From: a virus
Length of the DNA stretch: 22,194 nucleotides
Virus record (IMG/VR): IMGVR_UViG_3300009706_000070
Coordinates: 1 to 22,194 of that record
Direction: 5' to 3' (one strand)
Shown: positions 7,121 to 14,667 of the stretch, one piece after another
Layout: every line of letters begins with the position of its first letter
Position numbering within the stretch: the first letter of the stretch is position 1
Notes under the pieces: generated by a model
What the model was told of the DNA's origin: nothing
Seen by the model: the letters and a program-made list of their open reading frames with translations, nothing else
Databases searched by the model: none
Program-made: the position numbers and the translations under genes

Positions 7121-7696
7121 ATGACTTTAGAAGAACTTAGAAAAGAAGATCATGAAGACGAGAAAGACGAAGAAGAAGATGAAAAGCATGAATCAAAAGA
7201 GAAATCCTTTGATGAAGCTTTAATTGAAACTTTGTCTACTCTAACTGAGCACGTAAAAGCTCTGTCAGATTCTCAAGCAAATCTCGAAGCACGAGTTGAA
7301 AAAGCTCTCTTTGAAGAACCAAAAACACAGTTAAATATCAAACCAAAAGAATCAGATAATGAGGACATTGGTGCTGAAGTAACTGTACCAGATACATTAC
7401 AATCCAATTCTGTGCAAGCAGGATTAGATGACGATAAATCTGGTCAAGATAAACCTGAAGGTGATAAAGCAGGATTGGCTATGCAACAAAAAGCTAATTT
7501 CGACTTTACCACAGAAACACCAAGACCAAGTGCATCTGTTGAAAACATAAACAAATCTGCTAACGTAGAATTGAATATGGTTTTGAAAGACGCAAGAGCT
7601 CAAGGTTATGAAGGTCTATCCCATGTTGCAAAAAGAATCTTAGCAGGCGATTACGGAAGCCCAGATACGACACACGATAACGGAGGGTATTATTAA
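7121..7696 (+). CDS. Acidic scaffold-like protein (191 aa)
   Basis: Very acidic at the N-terminus (residues about 5-30 are mostly Asp, Glu, Lys), then a predicted coiled coil (about 31-65: FDEALIETLSTLTEHVKALS), a low-complexity middle and a short C-terminal helix (VELNMVLKDARAQGYEGLSH). Position directly before the major capsid gene, with 1 nt between stop and next ATG, and an acidic coiled-coil composition are typical of scaffolding proteins that template the procapsid and are later degraded by the protease. It could instead act like the delta domain that HK97-type capsid proteins carry at their own N-terminus. The C-terminus (about 150-180) may bind capsid protein. Confidence 0.65.
   Translation: MTLEELRKEDHEDEKDEEEDEKHESKEKSFDEALIETLSTLTEHVKALSDSQANLEARVEKALFEEPKTQLNIKPKESDNEDIGAEVTVPDTLQSNSVQAGLDDDKSGQDKPEGDKAGLAMQQKANFDFTTETPRPSASVENINKSANVELNMVLKDARAQGYEGLSHVAKRILAGDYGSPDTTHDNGGYY
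7682..7687 (+). promoter_or_regulatory. Shine-Dalgarno site of the major capsid gene
   Basis: GGAGGG, 10 nt before the ATG at 7698. The capsid gene has no TATA box of its own and is translated from an internal site, in contrast to the leaderless genes around it. Confidence 0.7.
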
Positions 7697-7697
7697 A

Positions 7698-8915
7698 ATG
7701 CCTAAAATCCAAACTATCGACGAACTAGAAGCACTCTATTATGGATATAATAGAAACCTCATCAGAAAAGCTGACGCTCCTATCACAACATCAACTGCAG
7801 GTACATTCAATGCAGTCTTTGGTGCTTATGCATGGGCTCAACTTAACTTAGAGGCAAACGCCTTCGGTATTCTACCAAAAGTCCCTTGGGACAAATCTGG
7901 TTGGAGGGTTATTACTGACAAAGCTGTCCTTAATACAACAAACTCTAATACAGTATTAGGTGGAACAGCAGAAGGTGGACTAATTGCTCAAACAACCAAA
8001 CCTCAACTTAAAGAGATTGATGTAAAGCCAAAAACCGTTCAGTTGCCATTCAGTGCATCTGAAGTTATGGAATGGCTTGCAACACACTCTAAAGATGATA
8101 TTTGGGGAGGCTTAGGTAGTCTTAGACTATTTATGGCTGTACAGCATAAAGAGTTCCTTAACAGAATGCTTTTAGCAGATGTCGAAGTAGGTGCAGCAGG
8201 TGGTGGAGTCTATGCAGGCACACTTGACTTTGAATCACTAGACAGAATTATTTCTTCAAACGCTGAAGAAACAGTTGTCGGTGGTGTAGGTTCAAAACAC
8301 TATAATCCTTGGACTGTAAGTGCTGATATCAATAGAGATACCAACGCTATGTCAGAATTTGATTGTACTGTAGAATCAGCAAGTGGTACTTTAGGTACAG
8401 ATGGTGTACTTACCGATGACACATTACGAACTTTCCTTAGAAAGATCCGTATTGCTGCAGGTAAAGATCCAAACGTATTCCTAGGTAGTCACGAAGTTTA
8501 TTCCGAAATCCAAGGCTTGTATATGCCTTCTGTAAGAGTTGCAAACCCTTACGGTGAGAGCTTAGTACAAATCGACGTAAACGGAATCCAAACTTTCAAA
8601 GGCACTGGAGTAGGTATTCACGTAGATTCTATCTATGGAGTCCCATTCATTCCAACAAAAGATGCACCGTCATACGGTAACACAGAAATTGGAAGACTAT
8701 TTGCATTAGATACATCTGATGCAGAAGGTTATGGTTATCCAAGAATCGGAATCCAAGTAGCAATTCCTACCGAATATTACGAAGCAACCCGAAGAACTCC
8801 TGCATATCCATTTGTCAACAATGCATTTGTTGAGAAAGGTGTATACAGAACTATGGGTGAAACTGTATGTCGTCACTTCAAATCTCAAGGTAAGATCAGA
8901 GATATTAAACTCTAG
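7698..8915 (+). CDS. Major capsid protein (HK97 fold)
   Basis: 405 aa, a normal length for an HK97-fold shell protein. Recognisable features are an N-terminal arm (about 1-60), a segment GGLIAQTTKPQLKEIDVKPK (about 94-113) followed by a beta hairpin and a long spine helix (SASEVMEWLATHSKDD and onward to LFMAVQHKEFLNRMLLADVE), a P/A-domain with FLGSHEVYSEIQGLYMPS, and a C-terminal domain ending in VCRHFKSQGKIRDIKL. It lies after protease and scaffold genes, uses a strong Shine-Dalgarno site, and is followed by a T-tract. Codon choice has more C-ending codons (atc, ttc, aac) than the neighbours, consistent with high expression. Confidence 0.9.
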   Translation: MPKIQTIDELEALYYGYNRNLIRKADAPITTSTAGTFNAVFGAYAWAQLNLEANAFGILPKVPWDKSGWRVITDKAVLNTTNSNTVLGGTAEGGLIAQTTKPQLKEIDVKPKTVQLPFSASEVMEWLATHSKDDIWGGLGSLRLFMAVQHKEFLNRMLLADVEVGAAGGGVYAGTLDFESLDRIISSNAEETVVGGVGSKHYNPWTVSADINRDTNAMSEFDCTVESASGTLGTDGVLTDDTLRTFLRKIRIAAGKDPNVFLGSHEVYSEIQGLYMPSVRVANPYGESLVQIDVNGIQTFKGTGVGIHVDSIYGVPFIPTKDAPSYGNTEIGRLFALDTSDAEGYGYPRIGIQVAIPTEYYEATRRTPAYPFVNNAFVEKGVYRTMGETVCRHFKSQGKIRDIKL

Positions 8916-8930
8916 TCAAACCAAAATCAA

Positions 8931-8945
8931 ATTTTTTATTTTTTT
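8931..8945 (+). terminator. T-tract terminator after the capsid gene
   Basis: ATTTTTTATTTTTTT starting 15 nt after the stop codon, with no clear hairpin. This is the usual form of an archaeal terminator. Confidence 0.6.
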
Positions 8946-8980
8946 AGATATATATCAAGTAACCCCCTAAACTAAGAATA

Positions 8981-8988
8981 TATTTATA
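8981..8988 (+). promoter_or_regulatory. TATA box for the metalloprotease gene
   Basis: TATTTATA centred 25.5 bp upstream of the ATG at 9010, after the capsid terminator. The protease is thus a separate transcription unit. Confidence 0.55.
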
Positions 8989-9009
8989 GTATTATTTTAA
9001 TATTTAAGT

Positions 9010-9798
9010 ATGAAATATATTGCTGTAATTCTTATATTTATGGTTTTGTTCATGAATATACCTATATATGCTGAAAATGGGGAACAACATAGTAAATATG
9101 ATACATTGAAATTAAAACATATTACTAATCCTAATGTTTGTTTGTTCGAGGTAAATCCTGAGTTGTATGATGATTGGGAGGGGTTGAGAAATATAACAAT
9201 ATCTGCAATAGAAGAATGGATAGTAAAATTAGAATATGCTTATCCTAATGGAGATTGGAATGTTCCTATAGAAACAATATCTTGGGAAGATCATAAAACT
9301 GCAAATTCATTAGATTATACTCAATGTAATATTATGATAAATTATGAAAAATCATCAAACAGTAAAACATTAGGAAATACAGGTTTAAATTTTAGTAATT
9401 CTTGGCATAAATTTATGTTCATTAATATATTTTTAGAAAGTCAAAAAAACATAACTAAGATTGTTATAGGCGATAATATATCTAATTCTACAATTAACAT
9501 GATGCAAAAAAATTATTCTTTATCAGAAAATACAATAAAAAATATTGTAATGCATGAATTTGGACATGGTTTAGGTTTAGCACATTTTAATACAAATAGG
9601 TCAATGATAGATTATACACAATCTGTAATGACACCAACAATAAAACCATTTGACGAAAATCAGATTTTATCTGTTACATATCTAGATTTAGTCATGATTG
9701 GTAAAATATATGGAGAAAACGGGTGGAATATACCAACACCAGTATTTCATATTAAAGGGTGTTATATATCAGATAGTTACATTTTTAGATGTTATTAA
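9010..9798 (+). CDS. Secreted matrixin-like zinc metalloprotease (262 aa)
   Basis: An endopeptidase that should act outside the cell. The N-terminus is a clear signal peptide (MKYIAVILIFMVLFMNIPIYA, probable cleavage near A21) with no lipobox. The active site HEFGHGLGLAH (residues 182-192) is a full metzincin HExxHxxGxxH motif: H182, H186 and H192 bind zinc, E183 is catalytic and G189 is conserved. The downstream SVMTP (M207) is the Met-turn, as in matrixins and related archaeal proteases. Cysteines C44, C106, C251 and C261 could form disulfides. It has its own TATA box and sits between capsid and decoration genes. Its wording is more AT-rich than its neighbours, suggesting late acquisition. 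The target is unknown; the S-layer is a candidate. Confidence 0.88.
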   Translation: MKYIAVILIFMVLFMNIPIYAENGEQHSKYDTLKLKHITNPNVCLFEVNPELYDDWEGLRNITISAIEEWIVKLEYAYPNGDWNVPIETISWEDHKTANSLDYTQCNIMINYEKSSNSKTLGNTGLNFSNSWHKFMFINIFLESQKNITKIVIGDNISNSTINMMQKNYSLSENTIKNIVMHEFGHGLGLAHFNTNRSMIDYTQSVMTPTIKPFDENQILSVTYLDLVMIGKIYGENGWNIPTPVFHIKGCYISDSYIFRCY

Positions 9799-9800
9799 AA

Positions 9801-9808
9801 TATATATA
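9801..9808 (+). promoter_or_regulatory. TATA box for the decoration-like gene
   Basis: TATATATA centred 26.5 bp upstream of the ATG at 9831. It supports ATG 9831 over the TTG three bases earlier. Confidence 0.5.
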
Positions 9809-9830
9809 ATAGTCCTTTTTATATAAGTTG

Positions 9831-10223
9831 ATGGCAATAACAATCGCACAAAATGCCTTACATAAAAGTCTTTCAGGCAAGACACTATCTATACAAAGTG
9901 AGCTGACATCAAAATTAAAATCAGTAGTCGTTGACATAACCTATGCAGCAGGAGATGCCTATGTAGTAGGTGGAAATGTCGTGGATCTTTCTTTAGGTAG
10001 TAGAATCGGTACTGTTATCGGAGCACAAATCTTCGATGGCAATAAAGGTTTGGTTTTGCAATACGTTCCTTCTGCAACAAATGCAGCAGCAACAGGTAAG
10101 ATTAGATGTTATGGTGAAAATCATGCTGCAAAAGGATCAGCACCAAGAGCACTATTAGAGTTAGAAGTAGGAAATACTGCAACTAATAGTATGACTTGTA
10201 AAATCCGAGTACTAGGTTTCTAG
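9831..10223 (+). CDS. Small virion protein, capsid decoration candidate (130 aa)
   Basis: Starts at ATG 9831 (MAITIAQNALHKS); the TTG at 9828 adds only one residue. The body is beta-rich: 'ITYAAGDAYVVGGNVVDL', then 'GKIRCYGENHAAKG', then 'ALLELEVGNTATNSMTCKIRVLGF'. This order (AGD.Y..GG..., GKI..Y, ...L.EV...T.....IRVL.) matches a class of small structural proteins often coded just after the major capsid gene in marine phages; the match is from memory of the pattern. A head decoration or head-stabilising role is likely. It has its own promoter and is followed by a T-tract. Confidence 0.65.
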   Translation: MAITIAQNALHKSLSGKTLSIQSELTSKLKSVVVDITYAAGDAYVVGGNVVDLSLGSRIGTVIGAQIFDGNKGLVLQYVPSATNAAATGKIRCYGENHAAKGSAPRALLELEVGNTATNSMTCKIRVLGF

Positions 10224-10228
10224 TCTCA

Positions 10229-10242
10229 TTTTTTTATTTTTT
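10229..10242 (+). terminator. T-tract terminator
   Basis: TTTTTTTATTTTTT-type run 6 nt after the stop codon at 10223, directly before the palindrome cluster. Confidence 0.55.
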
Positions 10243-10245
10243 ATA

Positions 10246-10310
10246 AAGTTAATTAACTTAATTAAGCTAAGTTAGCTAACTTTACATACGTTAGTTAACA
10301 GTTAATTAAT
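10246..10310. repeat. Cluster of four GTTAnnTAA(C/T) palindromic sites
   Basis: Four ten-base sites in 63 bp: GTTAATTAAC (10248-10257), GTTAGCTAAC (10271-10280), GTTAGTTAAC (10290-10299) and GTTAATTAAT (10301-10310). The first two extend to perfect 14-bp palindromes with AAGTTA/TAACTT arms (10246-10259 and 10269-10282), and a 10-bp palindrome CTTAATTAAG (10257-10266) lies between them. The last site is 26 bp before the TATA box of the 88-aa gene. This looks like an operator array for a dimeric DNA-binding protein; an origin-like iteron set or a complex terminator are alternatives. Confidence 0.65.
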
Positions 10311-10336
10311 GCAATGTATTCCTATAGTTGATAAAG

Positions 10337-10344
10337 TTTATATA
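10337..10344 (+). promoter_or_regulatory. TATA box for the 88-aa gene
   Basis: TTTATATA centred 25.5 bp upstream of the ATG at 10366, downstream of the palindromic sites. Confidence 0.55.
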
Positions 10345-10365
10345 ATTCCTCATATATGATATAGT

Positions 10366-10632
10366 ATGGGTACAGAGAATCATAATGTTGTTTCCTTCAA
10401 TACTAATACTTTAGCAAAAGGAACTCACGGTGTAATAGTCGCTATATATTGTACTAAGGAACATGCAGGAGCAAAATTAGAGGTAATTAATGGGTTACTG
10501 GCAACAGATCCAGTAGAATTTACAGTATACGGATCATCAATTCAATCAGTTTTTAACATAAATAGACGTTTAGAAAATGGTATTTACCTAAAAGTGACTA
10601 ATGCAGCCGAATGGATAGCAGTTTTTAAATAG
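10366..10632 (+). CDS. Small beta-rich hypothetical protein (88 aa)
   Basis: Starts MGTENHNVVSFNTNTLAKGT and continues in alternating hydrophobic/polar strands with one central FTVYGSSIQSVFNINRRL segment, ending AAEWIAVFK. No signal peptide, membrane segment or known motif is seen. Position between a decoration-type gene and the head-tail connector suggests a small virion protein, perhaps another capsid surface or neck component. Its promoter is the only one in the window preceded by a palindrome array, so it may be regulated differently from its neighbours. Confidence 0.6.
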   Translation: MGTENHNVVSFNTNTLAKGTHGVIVAIYCTKEHAGAKLEVINGLLATDPVEFTVYGSSIQSVFNINRRLENGIYLKVTNAAEWIAVFK

Positions 10633-10635
10633 AAA

Positions 10636-10643
10636 ATTTAAAT
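10636..10643 (+). promoter_or_regulatory. TATA box for the head-tail connector gene
   Basis: ATTTAAAT centred 26.5 bp upstream of the ATG at 10666. A second box, TTTATAAA at 10655-10662, is too near the ATG to serve it. Confidence 0.5.
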
Positions 10644-10665
10644 ACAAAGCAACCTTTATAAAACT

Positions 10666-11280
10666 ATGGTCACATACTGTACAGTAGCCGATGTTTCTGA
10701 TTTTCTACGTGTTCCAATCACTGCTACTACTACTCCAAATAAGGCTCAGGTCGAGAAAATTATTCTCAGGAAAGAACAAGAACTTGACAGAAGAATAGGA
10801 CATCATTTTGGAGGAGTTATATCATCAGGTAAAGAAATTCATGATTTACCATTACTTTATTCGTATGGTTGGGGTTCACCAATATTTTTAAAACATAGAC
10901 AGATTGCTGATCTTGATGCAACACTAGGAGATAAAATAGAAATATGGAGTGGTGACAGTTATGTAGATCACACTTTAGATACAGGAGTTCATAATCTTGA
11001 AGGAGAATATGGTAAGATGTATTTTCGTGGTTATATATTTACAATTATGAGAAAGAACAGAATAAGAGTAACATATCGTTATGGCGATCCAACTGTTCCT
11101 TATGATATACAAGACACTTGTATTAAACTCACAGCAATAGATTTGATCAACTCTAGTTTCAGAATGGATATTCTACCAACTGGTGCAAACGGTGTAGATA
11201 TATCTGCATCTAAATCAGATTGGAGAGCTGACATTGAAAACTGTATAGACAATCGACAAGAAATATTCTTTATACCTTAG
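10666..11280 (+). CDS. Head-tail connector (adaptor) protein
   Basis: 204 aa. It forms the ring that joins the portal to the neck. The N-terminus reads YCTVADVSDFLRVPITAT followed by a helix with QVEKIILRKEQELDRRIGHHFGG, the usual opening of gp6/gp15-type adaptor proteins. Later comes RIRVTYRYGDPTVPYDIQDTCIKLTAIDLI, which matches the family's '..V.Y.YG...vP.di..a...la...l' C-terminal helix region. Position between capsid and neck genes agrees. It is somewhat longer than typical adaptors because of a beta insertion at about residues 48-130. The stop is 1 nt before the next start. Confidence 0.75.
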   Translation: MVTYCTVADVSDFLRVPITATTTPNKAQVEKIILRKEQELDRRIGHHFGGVISSGKEIHDLPLLYSYGWGSPIFLKHRQIADLDATLGDKIEIWSGDSYVDHTLDTGVHNLEGEYGKMYFRGYIFTIMRKNRIRVTYRYGDPTVPYDIQDTCIKLTAIDLINSSFRMDILPTGANGVDISASKSDWRADIENCIDNRQEIFFIP

Positions 11281-11281
11281 T

Positions 11282-12772
11282 ATGGTAGTTACTTTTAGAA
11301 CAGGGATTCGTATAAATCCTGCCAAACAATATAATGCATTAAAAAATAGATTGATTGATCAAACGATAAAACAAACAGTTATGAAAACCAATCAAGATAT
11401 AATGGAATTGTTTAAATCATTAGGTATAGATTATGTACCATTTTTATTATCATATCATCAGTCTAGGTCAAAAGGTAAATATCTTGATTATGATCCATCT
11501 ATGACACCTTACAAAACTGGTAACGTTGGTGCAAATCTTGAAACAACAAGTCAAGGTGCAAGTGGAGGTGACTCTAGTGGACAACAAGGATCAGGTGATA
11601 TAGCAGAAGAAGGTGATATTTGGAAATATCAAAAAAATATCAGTTTGGATATAGACCAAGATTTTCTTGCTTTTTATTTTAAAGATAAAGTAGATTATAA
11701 TTTATGGCTTTCTAGAAAATATCCTGAATTACAAAGAGAGTCTTGGTGGGCTCTCAGAAATAATAATGATCCTCCTAAGGAATACCAAGATAAACAAACG
11801 GAATATTATGATGAGATGGGAGATAAAGCAATAAAACCTTTTGAAGGATCAAATATTGCCACAGGTAAAAATAAATATGGAACTTGGTCAAAAACTATTA
11901 CTGGTAAATCAAATGTAGTTGGTTATATTCAATCAAGACCTACTGGAGAATTTAATTCTGCAATAAGAGGAGGGGATAGGTATGGTGCAAAAAATTGGAA
12001 ATCATTTACTACAAAAGATGTTCAGAAATTTACAGAGAACGAAGGTTTTTTATTCAGAGGTAACTTACAAAGATTTTTATCAACAGCAGATGATAGAGTT
12101 GTAAAAGTATTAATGGACGTATTGACACAGTTTCAAGAAGAACTTTTGAATCTTGATTTAAATGATTTCGAGGTAGATGAAACTACTACATTAAAAGACA
12201 GGAAAATAGAACCTAAAGAATATGAAGGTAAAACCAACAGTGCTGAAGAATTAAGAAAAGGTATAGGTGAAAGACAGAAAAAGTTTTTACAGGAAACTGC
12301 AGATTTTAAAGGAATATGGAAACCAGAACCAAAGTTTCCAAATATTAGAAATATTAGAACTTGGTTTCTAAGAACGGGTATTTATAACTCTAATAGTTTT
12401 GATGAGTTTTTAACTAAAACACCAAAAGGAAAAGCTAACTGGATAGATAGATCTGTATTTTTAATAGCAAATGGTGTTTATGCCAAAGCATTAGGACAGA
12501 AGACTTCTCGTATGACAGCAGATTGGGATAGACCTACACCTTTCAAAAAAGGTATTCGTGCAGGTAAAGCAGCATATATATCCAAAGCAAGACGTTATAA
12601 AAGATTCGCCAAAGATAGAGCAGTCGCTAATACTCAGAGACAGAAAGACTATGAAGTTTGGAAGGCAGAAAACTCTACTGCTGCCCGTGGGTGGAAGAAT
12701 AGATATGATAATGGTAGGAGTAAAAAACCTAAAAAAGGCTCTCCGAGATATGACTGGCGTCTTGGTAAATGA
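11282..12772 (+). CDS. HK97 gp10-like neck protein with large insertion (496 aa)
   Basis: Head-closure or tail-completion proteins of this type are normally about 110-170 aa. The two halves of the usual pattern are visible but far apart: an N-terminal helix plus 'YVPFLLSY...PYKTGNVGANLE' (about residues 51-87, compare '.vPvdTG.L..s.'), and 'ANGVYAKALGQKTSRMTADWDRPTPF' (396-421, compare 'yA...e.Gts...pqPfl.pA'), the latter split here only for length. Between them lie about 300 residues, starting with a Gly/Ser-rich linker (90-107) and containing charged helical stretches. The C-terminal 70 residues are strongly basic. It is translated by reinitiation, starting 1 nt after the connector stop. 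The call rests on motif order and gene order. Confidence 0.6.
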   Translation: MVVTFRTGIRINPAKQYNALKNRLIDQTIKQTVMKTNQDIMELFKSLGIDYVPFLLSYHQSRSKGKYLDYDPSMTPYKTGNVGANLETTSQGASGGDSSGQQGSGDIAEEGDIWKYQKNISLDIDQDFLAFYFKDKVDYNLWLSRKYPELQRESWWALRNNNDPPKEYQDKQTEYYDEMGDKAIKPFEGSNIATGKNKYGTWSKTITGKSNVVGYIQSRPTGEFNSAIRGGDRYGAKNWKSFTTKDVQKFTENEGFLFRGNLQRFLSTADDRVVKVLMDVLTQFQEELLNLDLNDFEVDETTTLKDRKIEPKEYEGKTNSAEELRKGIGERQKKFLQETADFKGIWKPEPKFPNIRNIRTWFLRTGIYNSNSFDEFLTKTPKGKANWIDRSVFLIANGVYAKALGQKTSRMTADWDRPTPFKKGIRAGKAAYISKARRYKRFAKDRAVANTQRQKDYEVWKAENSTAARGWKNRYDNGRSKKPKKGSPRYDWRLGK

Positions 12773-12794
12773 TAAACTTAATAACTCTGTAGAC

Positions 12795-12802
12795 TTTATA
12801 TA
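12795..12802 (+). promoter_or_regulatory. TATA box for the tail terminator gene (favours start at 12822)
   Basis: TTTATATA centred 23.5 bp upstream of the in-frame ATG at 12822, but only 8.5 bp from the ATG at 12807. The spacing rule of the window points to 12822 as the start. Confidence 0.45.
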
Positions 12803-12806
12803 AAGT

Positions 12807-13223
12807 ATGGGTAATTCCAACATGTATCAAAGTGCAGAAACTGCCAAGAATCTAATTAAAGATAACTGGACTTTATCATCTCAACCAGATATAACTTTCG
12901 TATGGGAAGAAAGAACCACTGGTTTTATGGACGATAGACGTGATTTTATATTAGTGACTCCTACTAATGAACAACCTGAGTATTTTGGATTACATGGTGA
13001 CGATTTTCTACATACTATTTATGTTAAAATACAGGTACATTCATTTCAAAATCTACAACATCATGAAAATTTGGTTGATGAAGTGTTTAGAATAGTAAAA
13101 GCAAATATACGGGGAACTGATTATGTTGACTTGATGTTAATGTCATCTAACCACGAAAATGATTTATATAGGAATATTTATAGGCATACTGTCGTTATGA
13201 AGTACAGAAAACTTAATCCATAA
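12807..13223 (+). CDS. Tail terminator / tail completion protein
   Basis: 138 aa from ATG 12807, or 133 aa from ATG 12822 (MYQSAETAKNLIKDNW), which the TATA position favours. The protein has an N-terminal helix (AKNLIKDNW), strands with ITFVWEERTTGF and FILVTPTN, then 'HTIYVKIQVHSFQNLQHHENLVDEVFRIVKANI', the beta-strand plus helix typical of tail terminators that cap the tube and join it to the neck. It ends with a strand HTVVMKYRKLNP. It sits immediately before the tail tube gene, its standard place. Seven histidines and no cysteines are present. Confidence 0.7.
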   Translation: MGNSNMYQSAETAKNLIKDNWTLSSQPDITFVWEERTTGFMDDRRDFILVTPTNEQPEYFGLHGDDFLHTIYVKIQVHSFQNLQHHENLVDEVFRIVKANIRGTDYVDLMLMSSNHENDLYRNIYRHTVVMKYRKLNP

Positions 13224-13224
13224 T

Positions 13225-13232
13225 ATTTATAA
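13225..13232 (+). promoter_or_regulatory. TATA box for the tail tube gene
   Basis: ATTTATAA centred 25.5 bp upstream of the ATG at 13254. Confidence 0.55.
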
Positions 13233-13253
13233 GGTAATAGTTTAAATAATATC

Positions 13254-14225
13254 ATGGTACGAACTGGTGCTCATGTATATGTAAAATACGGCTGGGAAGG
13301 AACAACTTATGGTGTTCTAGGATCAGGTCTAACAGCAGATAAAAAGTTCGGTCTTCAAGACAAAATGTCTAGTCTTACACTCACAAATAATAAAGTTAAT
13401 TTAGCTAAACTTAATCAAAATACAGTAGATAAATTTGCATACGGTCAACAACAAGGAACTGCTTCAATGTCATTTACTCTTTCAAGCCCGTGGATAATTG
13501 GTTCAATTTTAGGAACTCCAACTAAAGCAGGTACAACACCATTTACATATACATATCCTCAAACTTCAGGACTACCTAAGACAGCAAGAACTATTCAAGT
13601 AGAAGTTGGTTATGATGGACTGGCAGCAGATATAGTCAGAACATTAAAAGGTGGAATTGTAGGATCACTTTCCATAAGTGCTTCAGTAGGTGGATTAGTA
13701 GACTGTAGTGCAGATATTACTTACGGTGTAGAAACAGCACCATCAACAACCTTGACAGCAGCACCATCAAAACCAGCAGAAGAATTTCCATATACATTCG
13801 CTCATGCAGAGTTATATTTTGCAGGAGCATTAGTTGCACAATGTCAAGATGCAAGTTTAAGTCTTGCACAAAATGCAGAACTGCTTTATGGTTTAGGTAG
13901 TCATTCAGGTGCAGCAGCATACAAACGAGTCTTGGATATAACTGGTTCATTTAAAGCATCATGGTTAAATCAAACTTTACTAGATGATTTACTTGCACAG
14001 ATAGCAGCAACTCCTCAAGAAACAGTTGGTGGAGGAGCAACAGAATTTAGATTAACATTTGAAAAATCTTCTGCTGAAAAAATAGTAATAACATTGACAG
14101 GATTGGCAATAAATGATCATGGTGTCTCAGGTCTTGAACCAGTAGAACCAGTATTTGAAGATATTAGTTGGACAGCAAAGACCATATCTGTAGTAGCAAC
14201 CTCTGCAGCAACAGCAGAACAATAA
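13254..14225 (+). CDS. Major tail tube protein
   Basis: 323 aa, forming the stacked rings of the tail. It is Thr/Ala/Gly/Ser-rich and beta-dominated. The N-terminal half carries 'KKFGLQDKMSSLTLTNNKVN' and 'GQQQGTASMSFTLSSPWIIG', a pattern common in tube proteins; the second half repeats the logic with 'FAHAELYFAGALVAQCQDAS', 'LDITGSFKASWLNQTLLDDL' and 'FRLTFEKSSAEKIVITLTGL'. The two halves look like a duplicated tube fold. The location between terminator and chaperone genes is diagnostic. No sheath gene is present, so the tail should be non-contractile. It has its own TATA box, fitting high expression. Confidence 0.85.
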   Translation: MVRTGAHVYVKYGWEGTTYGVLGSGLTADKKFGLQDKMSSLTLTNNKVNLAKLNQNTVDKFAYGQQQGTASMSFTLSSPWIIGSILGTPTKAGTTPFTYTYPQTSGLPKTARTIQVEVGYDGLAADIVRTLKGGIVGSLSISASVGGLVDCSADITYGVETAPSTTLTAAPSKPAEEFPYTFAHAELYFAGALVAQCQDASLSLAQNAELLYGLGSHSGAAAYKRVLDITGSFKASWLNQTLLDDLLAQIAATPQETVGGGATEFRLTFEKSSAEKIVITLTGLAINDHGVSGLEPVEPVFEDISWTAKTISVVATSAATAEQ

Positions 14226-14228
14226 CAC

Positions 14229-14236
14229 TTTAATAT
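14229..14236 (+). promoter_or_regulatory. TATA box for the tail-assembly chaperone gene
   Basis: TTTAATAT centred 24.5 bp upstream of the ATG at 14257. Confidence 0.45.
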
Positions 14237-14256
14237 AACAAATATACACAATATAT

Positions 14257-14667
14257 ATGATTAAATCGTTTGAGATCCCGTGGGACAATAATACAAAAGA
14301 AACTGTAGAATATGAAGATGATATTACATTTGGAGAATTAGAAGCAATTCTAAATCAATGTTTAGATATGACTCAGGTCAATGAACCTAAGGTTAATTTA
14401 CCACTTTATAGACAGTTAATATTAACAGCAGTAATTACAAAAGCACCTTTTAAAGTAAAAGAAGTTGCTTCAATTAGAAACCTTAAATCAAGTGTAGCAA
14501 AAACCATAATGAAGGAGGTCATGAAGGACTACCCTTTAGCGAAATATTTGGAAGAGTGGGTGGAGACTTTCGTGGGGCAGGATATAGTAGAGGCACAGGA
14601 AATATCTACTACTTCTTCGCAAGGGAATACGGTTGGACGAAAGACCAAGTCGACTCGCAGCCGATAA
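14257..14667 (+). CDS. Tail assembly chaperone, short form (G-like, 136 aa)
   Basis: The unshifted product. It begins MIKSFEIPWDNNTKETVEYE, has an acidic N-terminal domain followed by helices (FGELEAILNQCLDM, YRQLILTAVITKAPF, SVAKTIMKEVMKDYPLAKYL), the usual make-up of G-type chaperones that coat the tape measure protein before tube assembly. Its last ~42 residues (after the slip site) are Ser/Thr/Arg-rich and look like a by-product of sharing DNA with the other frame. It lies between tail tube and tape measure genes, where this gene almost always sits. Confidence 0.8.
   Translation: MIKSFEIPWDNNTKETVEYEDDITFGELEAILNQCLDMTQVNEPKVNLPLYRQLILTAVITKAPFKVKEVASIRNLKSSVAKTIMKEVMKDYPLAKYLEEWVETFVGQDIVEAQEISTTSSQGNTVGRKTKSTRSR

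Noticed and set aside
12491-12823. 110-aa minus-strand frame and an 81-aa plus-strand frame at 12558-12803 over the end of the neck protein gene
   Set aside because: Both overlap the basic C-terminus of the 496-aa gene in other frames; no start signal or recognisable protein character.
14499-14505. A AAA ACC as an alternative slippery sequence
   Set aside because: The second codon (ACC to AAC) could not re-pair after a -1 slip; C CCT TTA downstream fits the rule fully.
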